Shown: one piece after another, positions 1 through 6,506 of the stretch
How positions within the stretch are numbered: the first letter of the stretch is position 1
How the letters are laid out: each line of letters begins with the position of its first letter
Assembly: GCA_037444725.1 (NCBI GenBank)
Contig: JBBILW010000014.1
Location: 1 to 17,572 of the forward strand
Origin: CAIKKG01 sp037444725
GTDB lineage: Bacteria > Patescibacteriota > Minisyncoccia > UBA6257 > GWB1-50-10
Length of the DNA: 17,572 nt
Direction: 5' to 3'
Translations under genes and position numbers: made by a program
Notes under the pieces: generated by a model
Seen by the model: the letters and a program-made list of their open reading frames with translations, nothing else
What the model was told of the DNA's origin: nothing
Database searches by the model: none

Positions 1-1
1 C

Positions 2-415
2 CGCAAGGTCAAGCAGCTCCGCGTAGCAAACAAAGTGCCGACCGTATTCGCATTGAATCTCAATGTTGAGGAATTGAAGCGCACGGAAATTTCCGCAGCG
101 GTCATCGGCCAGCAGATTGCTGCCGAAATCGAGAAGCGCCAGCCGTACCGCAAGATTTTGAAACGCTCTGTTGAAAGCGCGATGCAGAACCGCGACGTAA
201 AGGGAGTAAAGATTAAACTTTCCGGCCGTTTGAACGGCGCAGAAATCTCACGCACTGAGTGGCTTGCAAAGGGTCGCATGCCGTTGCAGACCATCCGCGC
301 GAATATCGATTATGCAGAAACGACTTCGTTTAACAGCTACGGAACTATCGGCGTGAAAGTCTGGATATATAAGGGCGAAGTTTTTGAAGAAAAGAAAGAA
401 GGAAATAATTCCTAG
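2..415 (+). CDS. rpsC: 30S ribosomal protein S3 (uS3), C-terminal part
   Basis: Partial gene: the reading frame is open from the left edge (first full codon at 2) and ends in TAG at 413-415, giving 137 residues of the S3 C-terminal half. S3 sits on the head of the small subunit at the mRNA entry channel. The visible part carries the conserved S3 C-terminal domain: IEKRQPYRKILKRSVESAM (equivalent to the E. coli LERRVMFRRAMKRAVQNAM stretch), then SGRLNGAEISRTEW, GRMPLQTIRANIDY and GTIGVKVWIYKGE. The N-terminal KH domain is outside the window. A lysine/glutamate-rich tail ends the protein. The rplP start follows after 3 nt, so the genes are co-transcribed. A GTG at 35 is internal to the domain and is not the start. 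Confidence 0.97.
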   Translation, partial: RKVKQLRVANKVPTVFALNLNVEELKRTEISAAVIGQQIAAEIEKRQPYRKILKRSVESAMQNRDVKGVKIKLSGRLNGAEISRTEWLAKGRMPLQTIRANIDYAETTSFNSYGTIGVKVWIYKGEVFEEKKEGNNS

Positions 416-418
416 TAT

Positions 419-829
419 ATGTTGCAACCCAAGAGACAAAAACACAGGAAGCAGCAGAAAGGACGCTCACGCGGCAGGCTTGTTGAAACCCGCGGAACGA
501 CGCTTTCGTACGGCACGTTCGGACTCCAGGCGCTTGAAGCTGCATGGATGACGGCGAACCAGATTGAAGCAGGCCGCAAGACGATTGCGCACAGCATGAA
601 CCGCGAAGGCAGGCTTTGGATCCGCATTTTCCCGGACAAGCCGGTAACGAAACTTCCTCCTGAGGTGACCCTCGGTGGTGGTAAAGGTGAAATCGACCGC
701 TATGTGTTTCCGGTAAAGCCGGGACGCATCCTGTACGAAATCGACGGCGTAAGCCTCGCAACCGCGACGCGCGCGCTCAAGATGGCAGGCCACAAGATGC
801 CGGTCAAGACGAAAATTGTTTCACGATAA
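419..829 (+). CDS. rplP: 50S ribosomal protein L16 (uL16)
   Basis: 136-residue L16, which binds 23S rRNA near the A-site and the peptidyl-transferase/GTPase-centre interface. It starts MLQPKRQKHRKQQKGRSRG and carries WIRIFPDKPVT, GGGKGEIDRYV and PGRILYEIDGV, all aligning without gaps to E. coli L16 from the FPDKP motif onward. Family length is about 136-144 residues, so it is full length. The residue equivalent to E. coli Arg81 (the arginine hydroxylated by RoxA/YcfD) is Thr84 here, and the Arg of the conserved TARQIEA motif is Asn (TANQIEA). An AAGGA lies about 15 nt upstream, too far to be a convincing ribosome-binding site. Co-transcribed with rpsC. Confidence 0.97.
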   Translation: MLQPKRQKHRKQQKGRSRGRLVETRGTTLSYGTFGLQALEAAWMTANQIEAGRKTIAHSMNREGRLWIRIFPDKPVTKLPPEVTLGGGKGEIDRYVFPVKPGRILYEIDGVSLATATRALKMAGHKMPVKTKIVSR

Positions 830-833
830 ATCT

Positions 834-1049
834 ATGAACAAGAAAGATCTTGCGACAATGAAAAATAAGCCGGTTGCCGAAATCGAGAAGGAGCTCCACG
901 AGCTTCGCGCGAAATTGGTGAACCTTAAATTCGATCTCCAGGCGGGCAAAGTGAAGAACATCCATGACGTGCACGTGGTAAAGAAGAGCATCGCACAGTT
1001 GCTCACGGTAATGCACCAAAGGTCATTGACCGAGGCAGCAGCCAAATAA
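834..1049 (+). CDS. rpmC: 50S ribosomal protein L29 (uL29)
   Basis: 71-residue L29, a two-helix protein near the peptide exit tunnel that forms part of the docking site for trigger factor and SRP. The ATG at 834 gives MNKKDLATM, then the family core VAEIEKELHELRAKLVNLKFDL and a second helix rich in Lys and Val. An in-frame TTG at 816 lies inside the end of rplP and is rejected in favour of the ATG 4 nt after the rplP stop. No Shine-Dalgarno is visible; the upstream bases are ataaatct. Position between rplP and rpsQ is the universal bacterial order. Confidence 0.93.
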   Translation: MNKKDLATMKNKPVAEIEKELHELRAKLVNLKFDLQAGKVKNIHDVHVVKKSIAQLLTVMHQRSLTEAAAK

Positions 1050-1058
1050 CGAACGATT

Positions 1059-1286
1059 ATGAGAAAATTACAAGGAATCGTAGTTTCGGATAAGATGCAG
1101 AAAACCCGTGTTGTCGCCGTCGACCGCATGAAGAAGCATCCCCGTTACGACAAATATTTCACCGTCACCGAGCGTTTTAAAGCGCATGACGAAAAGAACG
1201 AATTCAAGAAAGGCGACAAAGTCACCATTCAGGAAGTTCGTCCGATGTCTCGCGATAAACGCTGGACAATTGTGGCAAAAGCGTAG
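1059..1286 (+). CDS. rpsQ: 30S ribosomal protein S17 (uS17)
   Basis: 75-residue S17, an OB-fold primary 16S rRNA-binding protein. Diagnostic stretches are LQGIVVSDKMQKTRVVAVDR, HPRYDKYFTVTERFKAHDE and GDKVTIQEVRPMSRDKRW, which follow the family pattern closely. It begins 9 nt after rpmC with ATG preceded by aacgatt, with no Shine-Dalgarno. A slightly longer 35-nt gap to rplN follows; in E. coli this is where the S10 operon ends and the spc operon begins, but I see no convincing promoter or terminator here, so read-through is likely. Confidence 0.96.
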   Translation: MRKLQGIVVSDKMQKTRVVAVDRMKKHPRYDKYFTVTERFKAHDEKNEFKKGDKVTIQEVRPMSRDKRWTIVAKA

Positions 1287-1321
1287 ATACTTGGGTAACA
1301 CTTTATTTAACCGAAAAACGT

Positions 1322-1687
1322 ATGATACAAGAGCGTTCCATCTTAAAAGTTGCTGATAACAGCGGAGCAAAGACCGTGCGTTGTTTCCGCGTGCTTGGAG
1401 GCAGCAGGAAGCGCTACGCGACTGTCGGACAGATTATCGTCGCTTCGGTGCAGGTTGCGGAACCCCGCAAGCAGGTAAAGAAGAAGGATGTGGTGAAGGC
1501 GCTCGTAGTGCGCACCCGCAATCCGATTCGCCGCGCAGACGGCTCATACGTCCGTTTCGATGACAACGCGGTAGTGCTTATCGACAAGGAAGAGCCCCGC
1601 GGAACCCGTATCTTCGGCCCTATCCCTCGTGAAATCAAAGAAAAAGGTTACGATACGATTGCATCACTTGCTGAAGAGCTCGTGTAA
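1322..1687 (+). CDS. rplN: 50S ribosomal protein L14 (uL14)
   Basis: 121-residue L14, at the subunit interface (intersubunit bridge region) and the binding site of the silencing factor RsfS. Starts MIQERSILKVADNSGAKTVR and contains RVLGGSRKRYATVGQII, VVRTRNPIRRADGSYVRFDD and GTRIFGPIPREI, near-canonical throughout. Length equals the family norm (about 122). Start ATG at 1322 follows a 35-nt spacer with the A-rich sequence gaaaaacgt and no Shine-Dalgarno. Confidence 0.98.
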   Translation: MIQERSILKVADNSGAKTVRCFRVLGGSRKRYATVGQIIVASVQVAEPRKQVKKKDVVKALVVRTRNPIRRADGSYVRFDDNAVVLIDKEEPRGTRIFGPIPREIKEKGYDTIASLAEELV

Positions 1688-1709
1688 TTGATAAGAAGAC
1701 TCCAAGAAT

Positions 1710-2015
1710 ATGAACATCAAGAAAGGCGACACAGTAAAAATATTGACGGGCAAAGACCGCGCAAAAACCGGCAAGGTTTCGCGTGTTGATGTTTCATCCG
1801 GAAAAGTATTCGTGGAGGCATTGAATTTATATAAGAAGCACGTCCGCCCGAAGCGCCAGGGAGAGAAAGGCGAAATCGTTTCAATCGCGCGCCCGATGGA
1901 TATCTCGAATGTGGCAATCGTATGCGGCAGCTGCAACAAGCAGACCCGCGTCGGTCATCGCATGGATGGCGATAAAAAGGTCCGCGTGTGCGCAAAGTGC
2001 AAGGCGACTATTTAA
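1710..2015 (+). CDS. rplX: 50S ribosomal protein L24 (uL24)
   Basis: 101-residue L24, an assembly-initiator protein that binds the 5' end of 23S rRNA. The KOW motif is at residues 4-30 (KKGDTVKILTGKDRAKTGKV), followed by EALNLYKKHVRPKRQG. The C-terminus holds a zinc-ribbon-like pair, C72-x2-C75 and C94-x2-C97, which is common in bacterial L24 and intact here. Spaced 22 nt from rplN and 5 nt from rplE. Confidence 0.96.
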   Translation: MNIKKGDTVKILTGKDRAKTGKVSRVDVSSGKVFVEALNLYKKHVRPKRQGEKGEIVSIARPMDISNVAIVCGSCNKQTRVGHRMDGDKKVRVCAKCKATI

Positions 2016-2020
2016 TACTT

Positions 2021-2533
2021 ATGACTAAGGCAAAGAAAACAAACTCGCACGTGAGCACGGATCTTTTGAAGATCGTTATTAACTGCGGCATCGGAAAACT
2101 CCGCAGCCAGTCACAGTTCGACGAGAAAGTACTCCCTGAAATCGAGAAGGAAATTGCGACCATCACCGGACAGAAGCCGGCGGAGCGCGTTGCAAAGAAA
2201 TCTATCTCGACGTTTAAAATCCGCGAAGGGGAAGTCGTTGGATTGCAGGTAACGCTTCGCAAGCAGCGTATGAATGATTTCCTTACGAAAGTATCGAGCA
2301 TCGTTCTCCCTCGCGTGAAAGACTTCCGCGGTCTTGAACTTTCAAACGTTGACCATGACGGTAACCTTAACTTCGGTTTCCGCGAGCAGACGGTATTCCC
2401 TGAAATCAATCCGGAGCGCTCACGCGTTACGTTCGGTATCCAGGTAACGGTCGTCCCCCGCAAGAAAGACCGCGAGGCGGCAATTGCGTTATACAGGTCT
2501 CTTGGGGTACCATTGAAACACTCTGATAAGTAA
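2021..2533 (+). CDS. rplE: 50S ribosomal protein L5 (uL5), short N-terminus
   Basis: L5 binds 5S rRNA and contacts the P-site tRNA in the central protuberance. From the ATG at 2021 it is 170 residues. Conserved blocks: KIVINCGIGKL, ITGQKPAERVAKKSISTFKIR, LRKQRMNDFLTKV, LPRVKDFRGL and NFGFREQTVFPEI. The family usually has about 35 residues before the VNMGVG-type strand, with an N-terminal helix; here only about 18 precede VINCGIG, so that helix is mostly missing. A GTG at 1988 would add 11 residues but lies inside rplX and encodes no L5-like sequence, so I prefer the ATG, 5 nt after rplX. Confidence 0.95.
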   Translation: MTKAKKTNSHVSTDLLKIVINCGIGKLRSQSQFDEKVLPEIEKEIATITGQKPAERVAKKSISTFKIREGEVVGLQVTLRKQRMNDFLTKVSSIVLPRVKDFRGLELSNVDHDGNLNFGFREQTVFPEINPERSRVTFGIQVTVVPRKKDREAAIALYRSLGVPLKHSDK

Positions 2534-2535
2534 TT

Positions 2536-2721
2536 ATGGCAAAAACATCAGTTATCGCGCGGTCAAAAAAGAAGCCGAAGTTCTCCACTCGCATCGTGAA
2601 GCGTTGTTTCCGCTGCGGCAGGAAGCGCGGCTATATGAATGACTTCAATCTGTGCAGAATCTGCTTCAGAGAGATGGCGAGCCGCGGCGAGATTCCCGGA
2701 GTGAAAAAGGCGTCCTGGTAA
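2536..2721 (+). CDS. rpsZ: 30S ribosomal protein S14, zinc-binding type Z (uS14)
   Basis: 61-residue S14 of the short zinc-containing class, a late-binding head protein of the 30S subunit. The zinc knuckle is C24-x2-C27 and C40-x2-C43, complete, followed by the hallmark RICFREMASRGEIPGVKKASW ending. The long cysteine-free form (about 100 residues) is excluded by length. It starts 2 nt after rplE with ATG preceded by agtaatt; no Shine-Dalgarno. Confidence 0.97.
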   Translation: MAKTSVIARSKKKPKFSTRIVKRCFRCGRKRGYMNDFNLCRICFREMASRGEIPGVKKASW

Positions 2722-2732
2722 TTCTTTATCCC

Positions 2733-3104
2733 ATGTATATCGATTTATTGAACAAAATGAAGAATGCCGAGGCAGCCGAGAAATTCTTCCTGAAGACCAA
2801 GTACACGAAGATGGACAACGCGGTCGTGGAGATTCTCTCCCGCTACGGATTCGTGAAGAGCTTCGAAGTGAAGGGCAAGTCTTATAAGAAGGTGATTGAG
2901 CTCGAGCTCGACACGAAGCGGCCCATTCACGGCGTGAAGCTTCTCAGCAAGCCTTCGCTCCGCCGCTACGCGGGATACGATGAATTCAAGCGCGTAAAGA
3001 GCGGACACGGACTTCTCGTCGTTTCAACCTCGAAAGGCGTCATGTCCGGCGACGAGGCCAAGAAAGAAAAGGTAGGAGGTCAGCTCCTGTTCCAGATCTG
3101 GTAA
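2733..3104 (+). CDS. rpsH: 30S ribosomal protein S8 (uS8)
   Basis: 123-residue S8, a primary binder of the 16S rRNA central domain; in E. coli it is also the translational repressor of the spc operon. The ATG at 2733 gives MYIDLLNKMKNAE, matching the family's first helix, then VVEILSRYGFVKSFEV and the C-terminal signature STSKGVMSGDEAKKEKVGG ending LLFQIW. An in-frame alternative start at 2652 lies within rpsZ and adds no family sequence. Length is slightly below the usual 130 because the N-terminus is a few residues short. Confidence 0.95.
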   Translation: MYIDLLNKMKNAEAAEKFFLKTKYTKMDNAVVEILSRYGFVKSFEVKGKSYKKVIELELDTKRPIHGVKLLSKPSLRRYAGYDEFKRVKSGHGLLVVSTSKGVMSGDEAKKEKVGGQLLFQIW

Positions 3105-3123
3105 GCATTTCAAACACACTATT

Positions 3124-3675
3124 ATGTCGAAAGTAGGAAAAAAACCGATAGAAGTCCCGAACGGCATCACCGTTTCCGTGGAGAAGGATACCGTAACCGT
3201 CAAAGACGCAAAGCGCTCTCTTGTGATACCTCGCTTGCGCGGTATTGAAGTCACGGTAAAAGGCAACGAAGTCGTTCTCGAAGTTTCTTCGACGGGAAAA
3301 CAAATCCGCAGCAACTGGGGCACGCTCCGCGCGCTCATCCAGAATGCGATTGTCGGTCTCGTAAAGGGTTATGAGAAGACATTGATTCTCGAAGGCGTAG
3401 GATTCAAGATGGCGAAGGAAGGAAACAACCTTACCTTGAACCTCGGTTTCTCGCACCCTGTGAAGTTCAACGCTCCGGAGCACATCGAGTTTATCGTTGA
3501 GAAGAACACTATTTTGAAAATTAAAGGATTCGACAAGGGACTTGTGGGGCAGGTTGCCGCAGAAATCCGCTCGTTGAAGAAGCCTGAGCCGTACAAGGGC
3601 AAGGGATTCCATTATTCCGATGAAGTCGTCCAGCGCAAGGCCGGTAAGAAGGCCGCAACTGCAGGCGCAGCATAA
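3124..3675 (+). CDS. rplF: 50S ribosomal protein L6 (uL6)
   Basis: 183-residue L6, near the sarcin-ricin loop and the GTPase-factor site. It starts MSKVGKKPIEVPNGITVSVE and has the expected two-domain duplication; the second domain contains KTLILEGVGFKMAKEGN, LNLGFSHPVKF and the C-terminal KPEPYKGKGFHYSDE signature. A short Lys/Ala tail follows. Start ATG is 19 nt after rpsH with only AT-rich sequence before it. Confidence 0.97.
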   Translation: MSKVGKKPIEVPNGITVSVEKDTVTVKDAKRSLVIPRLRGIEVTVKGNEVVLEVSSTGKQIRSNWGTLRALIQNAIVGLVKGYEKTLILEGVGFKMAKEGNNLTLNLGFSHPVKFNAPEHIEFIVEKNTILKIKGFDKGLVGQVAAEIRSLKKPEPYKGKGFHYSDEVVQRKAGKKAATAGAA

Positions 3676-3689
3676 TCCAACCTATTACC

Positions 3690-4043
3690 ATGAACTCACG
3701 AAAGAAATTAATTCAAGTAAGAGGAAGGAGAGCGGCTCGCGTGCGCGCAACAGTCCGCGGCAGCGCAGAGAGGCCCCGTCTTTCAGTATTCCGCAGCAAT
3801 CGTTTTATGCTTGCGCAGCTTATTGATGATGTCGCAGGAAAGACGATTGCATCTGCAACGTCGAAAGCGATGAAGACGAAAGGAACGAAGACCGCAGGTG
3901 CGGAATTCGTAGGAAAAACGATTGCGGCAGCGGCGAAAACTGCAGGCGTAAACGCAGTGGTATTCGACCGCGGTTCATACCGCTATCACGGCCGTGTAAA
4001 AGCGCTTGTCGAAGCGGCAAGAAAAGAAGGTCTTAAGGTATAA
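3690..4043 (+). CDS. rplR: 50S ribosomal protein L18 (uL18)
   Basis: 117-residue L18, which binds 5S rRNA with L5 and L25 in the central protuberance. Family features: basic N-terminus (RGRRAARVRATVRGSAERPR), LSVFRSNRFMLAQLIDD, KTIASATS, and the C-terminal VVFDRGSYRYHGRVKALVEA motif. Full length for the family (about 117-122). 14 nt after rplF and 5 nt before rpsE. Confidence 0.97.
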   Translation: MNSRKKLIQVRGRRAARVRATVRGSAERPRLSVFRSNRFMLAQLIDDVAGKTIASATSKAMKTKGTKTAGAEFVGKTIAAAAKTAGVNAVVFDRGSYRYHGRVKALVEAARKEGLKV

Positions 4044-4048
4044 CGCAT

Positions 4049-4633
4049 ATGAATTTTAATCCTAGAACCCCTAATACAGGAGCAGGACGCGGACCGGGCG
4101 GACCTGGACGCGGACCCGGTGGACCGGGCAGAGGTCCGGGTGGACCCGGACGAGGACCTGGCGGACCCCGCAGGCCGTTTGTGAAACGCGTGAGCGAATT
4201 CAAGGAGCGCGTTATCGAAGTGCGCCGCGTGACGCGTGTCGTCGCGGGTGGTAAGCGTTTCAGTTTCCGCGCAACGGTAATCGTTGGCGATATGAAAGGA
4301 CGCGTCGGCGTCGGCGTTGCTAAGGGTTTGGACTTCTCGGCAGCAGTCCAGAAAGCGCAGCGCCAGGCAGAACGCGACGTCATTAAAGTTGAACTCAAAG
4401 ACGGACGCACGGTTCCTTATGAGCTTGAAGCGAAGTTCGATGCGGCACGCGTGCGCATCAAACCTGCGAAGAAAGGCCACGGTCTTATTGCAGGAGGTTC
4501 TCTCCGCACGGTATTGGAACTCGCGGGCGTGAAAGACGTTTCAGCAAAAATTCTCGGACGCACGAAGAATAAAATCGCGAATGCATATGCAGGTATTGAG
4601 GCATTGCGCGAGCTCAGCGTAGCAAAGAAGTAA
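4049..4633 (+). CDS. rpsE: 30S ribosomal protein S5 (uS5) with GRGPGGP-repeat N-terminal extension
   Basis: 194-residue S5, which lies at the mRNA entry channel and affects decoding fidelity. Residues from about 44 form an ordinary S5: FKERVIEVRRVTRVVAGGKR, SFRATVIVGDMKGRVGVG, then KPAKKGHGLIAGGSLRTVLE and the C-terminal ILGRTKNKIANAYAGIEAL. The first 43 residues are an unusual extension containing four exact copies of GRGPGGP (residues 13-40), after a short MNFNPRTPNTGA head. E. coli S5 is 167 residues, so the extra length is this tail. No in-frame ATG lies between the repeat and the core that would give a repeat-free product. No rpmD follows: rplO begins 9 nt downstream. Confidence 0.97.
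   Translation: MNFNPRTPNTGAGRGPGGPGRGPGGPGRGPGGPGRGPGGPRRPFVKRVSEFKERVIEVRRVTRVVAGGKRFSFRATVIVGDMKGRVGVGVAKGLDFSAAVQKAQRQAERDVIKVELKDGRTVPYELEAKFDAARVRIKPAKKGHGLIAGGSLRTVLELAGVKDVSAKILGRTKNKIANAYAGIEALRELSVAKK
4085..4168 (+). repeat. Four tandem 21-bp units encoding GRGPGGP in rpsE
   Basis: Units occupy 4085-4105, 4106-4126, 4127-4147 and 4148-4168. All encode the same heptapeptide, but the codons differ between units (for example Arg is CGC, CGC, AGA, CGA). The peptide is therefore more conserved than the DNA, which argues for selection on the protein repeat rather than a fresh slippage event. Confidence 0.95.
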
Positions 4634-4642
4634 ACTAACTAT

Positions 4643-5065
4643 ATGCAGCTCAACGAATTAAAACCGAAGAACGCATTGAGGAAGAAGCAGAAGCGCGTGG
4701 GCCGCGGAGGCAAGCGCGGCACGACTGCAGGACGCGGCCAGAAGGGTCAGCGTGCGCGTTCGGGCCACAGAATCCGCCCCGCAGAGCGCGATCTTTTGAT
4801 TCGCATTCCGAAATTGCGCGGTATCAAAAACAAGAGCCTCAGCGATGCAACGTGCATCGTAAATGTGGGCGATCTTACCCGCATGTTCCCGACTGGTGTT
4901 GTGAACAAGCAGGGTTTCGTTGACCTCGGACTTGTGAGGAATACGAGCGCGCGCATCAAAATCTTGAGCGGCGGTGAAGTGAAGAAAGCGCTCACCGTTC
5001 ACGGCATTGAGCTTTCCGCAGAGGCAAAGAAAAAGATTGAGGCGGCAGGCGGTTCAATCAAATAA
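4643..5065 (+). CDS. rplO: 50S ribosomal protein L15 (uL15)
   Basis: 140-residue L15, a late-assembly 23S rRNA-binding protein. The N-terminal glycine/arginine-rich tail is typical (LKPKNALRKKQKRVGRGG, GTTAGRGQKGQRARSG) and runs into RIPKLRGIKNK, then a globular C-terminal half with FVDLGLV, ARIKILSGGEV and LSAEAKKKIEAAGGSI. Length is close to the family norm (about 144). It directly follows rpsE with no room for rpmD, and secY starts 2 nt after its stop. Confidence 0.97.
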   Translation: MQLNELKPKNALRKKQKRVGRGGKRGTTAGRGQKGQRARSGHRIRPAERDLLIRIPKLRGIKNKSLSDATCIVNVGDLTRMFPTGVVNKQGFVDLGLVRNTSARIKILSGGEVKKALTVHGIELSAEAKKKIEAAGGSIK

Positions 5066-5067
5066 TC

Positions 5068-6339
5068 ATGAATAAGTTCCTTCTCATTTTTAAGTCGCCG
5101 GATCTTCGCAAAAAGGTACTCATGGTGCTTTTTTGGCTTTTCGTATTCCGTTTGTTCGCGTCGATTCCTATACCGGGCATTGATGCTTCGAAGCTCCAGC
5201 AGTTTTTGCAATCGAACCAGTTATTCGGCTTCTTGAACATCTTTTCAGGAGGCGGTTTGTCGCACCTTTCCATCATGATGCTTGGTGTCGGTCCGTATAT
5301 CACGGCGACCATTATCATGCAGCTTTTGACTATCATCTTCCCGTCGCTCAAGAAAGCATATTACGAGGAGGGTGCAGCCGGCCGCGCAAAGTTCAACCGC
5401 ATTTCGCGCCTTATCACTGTTCCGCTTGCCGCGCTCCAGGGTTATGGCTTCTTAAACCTCTTGGCATCACAGAACGTTATCGCGCATTTGCCGTTCTTGA
5501 GCCTTCTCACGAACGTATTTATCATCACCGCGGGTGCGATGTTGCTTATGTGGATTGGTGAGATAATCTCCGAATACAAAGTGGGTAACGGTGTTTCGCT
5601 GCTTATCTTTGCGGGTATCGTTTCAGCACTTCCGCAGTCTGTTGCGTCGGCATTCATCAACTACACGCCGTCAGTGCTCCCGACCTATATCGTGTTCACG
5701 ATTCTCAGTCTTCTCGTCATCGCGGCTGTGGTGTACGTGAATGAGGGCGAGCGCAAGCTTCCGATTTCGTACGCAAAACAGGTGCGCGGCATGAAGATGT
5801 ACGGCGGCGCGTCGACCTATTTGCCGCTCAAGGTGAACCAGGCGGGTGTTATCCCCATAATCTTCGCGATTTCGATTTTGCTCTTCCCGCAGTTTATCGC
5901 ACAGGCAATCTCGATTTTTTCTCCTTCGCTTTCCTTGACGCTCAACGAGTACGTGACGAAGCTGTTCAATAATCAGCTCATTTACGGCGTCATCTACTTC
6001 TTCCTTGTCGTAGTCTTCACGTACTTCTACACGATGGTAACGTTCGACCCGAAAGAGATTTCGAAGAACCTCCAGCAGAGCGGAGGCTTCATTCCGGGAA
6101 TCCGCCCGGGACAGGCGACTGCGGACGTCATCGCGAAAACGGTGAACCGCACGACGCTCTTCGGCGCGCTCTTCCTCGGTGTTATCGCGATCCTGCCGAA
6201 CATCACACAGTATGTGACGGGCGTCCAGGCGCTCCGCGTAGGCGGTACGGCGTTGCTCATCGTGGTATCCGTTGCGCTTGAGTCCATGAAGCAAATCGAG
6301 TCTCAGCTGACTGTCCGCGAATACGAGGGTATCTTTTAA
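5068..6339 (+). CDS. secY: Preprotein translocase subunit SecY
   Basis: 423-residue channel subunit of the SecYEG translocon in the cytoplasmic membrane. It has about ten hydrophobic segments, with the family landmarks VFRLFASIPIPGID (TM1 and the following plug region), GPYITATIIMQLL (TM2), VNEGERKLPISYAKQ (cytoplasmic loop 4), LPLKVNQAGVIPIIFA, and the SecA/ribosome-contacting loop SGGFIPGIRPGQAT. The C-terminal tail is short (REYEGIF). It sits at the end of the ribosomal run, 2 nt after rplO, the standard bacterial position, and is followed by a 167-nt structured spacer. Confidence 0.98.
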   Translation: MNKFLLIFKSPDLRKKVLMVLFWLFVFRLFASIPIPGIDASKLQQFLQSNQLFGFLNIFSGGGLSHLSIMMLGVGPYITATIIMQLLTIIFPSLKKAYYEEGAAGRAKFNRISRLITVPLAALQGYGFLNLLASQNVIAHLPFLSLLTNVFIITAGAMLLMWIGEIISEYKVGNGVSLLIFAGIVSALPQSVASAFINYTPSVLPTYIVFTILSLLVIAAVVYVNEGERKLPISYAKQVRGMKMYGGASTYLPLKVNQAGVIPIIFAISILLFPQFIAQAISIFSPSLSLTLNEYVTKLFNNQLIYGVIYFFLVVVFTYFYTMVTFDPKEISKNLQQSGGFIPGIRPGQATADVIAKTVNRTTLFGALFLGVIAILPNITQYVTGVQALRVGGTALLIVVSVALESMKQIESQLTVREYEGIF

Positions 6340-6350
6340 GAAATAGCATT

Positions 6351-6431
6351 ATTTTCGCCGCAACTGCGTTGCTTCTCCTTGAAATACCCTCCGGGTATTC
6401 CAGCGTCGTCGCGCCTTGCTGCGGCAAAAAT
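6351..6431. repeat. Symmetric 81-bp inverted-repeat element in the secY-adk spacer
   Basis: Outer arms at 6351-6362 and 6420-6431 are inverted repeats matching at 11 of 12 positions (ATTTTcGCCGCA against TGCGGCAAAAAT). An inner perfect 7-bp stem, AATACCC (6383-6389) and GGGTATT (6393-6399), has a 3-nt loop and the same centre of symmetry (6391). The left flank also forms its own GCAAC/GTTGC hairpin (6360-6372). No T-run follows the stems, so this is not a simple terminator. It could be a dispersed palindromic (REP/MITE-like) element or an RNA processing structure; no other copy is seen in this window. Confidence 0.6.
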
Positions 6432-6457
6432 ACTGCAATTTCTCATGAAGAAGATGG

Positions 6458-6487
6458 AAATCCTGCCTATATGGCGGGATTTTTGTT
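6458..6487 (+). terminator. Rho-independent terminator after the ribosomal protein-secY run
   Basis: A 10-bp stem, AAATCCTGCC (6458-6467) pairing with GGCGGGATTT (6473-6482) including one G-T pair, encloses a TATAT loop. The sequence runs into TTTTT (6480-6484), G and TT. It lies 20 nt before the adk start and probably ends transcripts coming from secY, at least partly. Confidence 0.75.
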
Positions 6488-6494
6488 ATTGGCG

Positions 6495-6500
6495 TACAAT
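6495..6500 (+). promoter_or_regulatory. Possible -10 box for adk-map-secA
   Basis: TACAAT at 6495-6500 matches the sigma70 -10 consensus at five of six positions and lies between the terminator and the adk ATG at 6507. A good -35 at 16-18 nt is not visible. Initiation about 7 nt downstream would begin at the start codon itself, giving a leaderless or nearly leaderless mRNA. This is a prediction from spacing only. Confidence 0.35.
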
Positions 6501-6506
6501 TACGGT

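Noticed and set aside
1287..1321. Possible spc-operon promoter between rpsQ and rplN
   Set aside because: The 35-nt gap is AT-rich, but no -35/-10 pair with normal spacing stands out; an imperfect GGGTAA/TTAACC pairing is too weak to call.
1988..2020. GTG start that would lengthen L5
   Set aside because: It overlaps the end of rplX and encodes residues without L5 similarity.
3986..4480. Long minus-strand frames over rpsE, including a Pro/Gly-rich one
   Set aside because: They mirror the GRGPGGP repeat of S5 and have no independent support.
6369..6506. Upstream start that would lengthen Adk by 46 residues
   Set aside because: The extra sequence translates the palindromic repeat and the terminator; the P-loop begins at the expected distance from the ATG at 6507.
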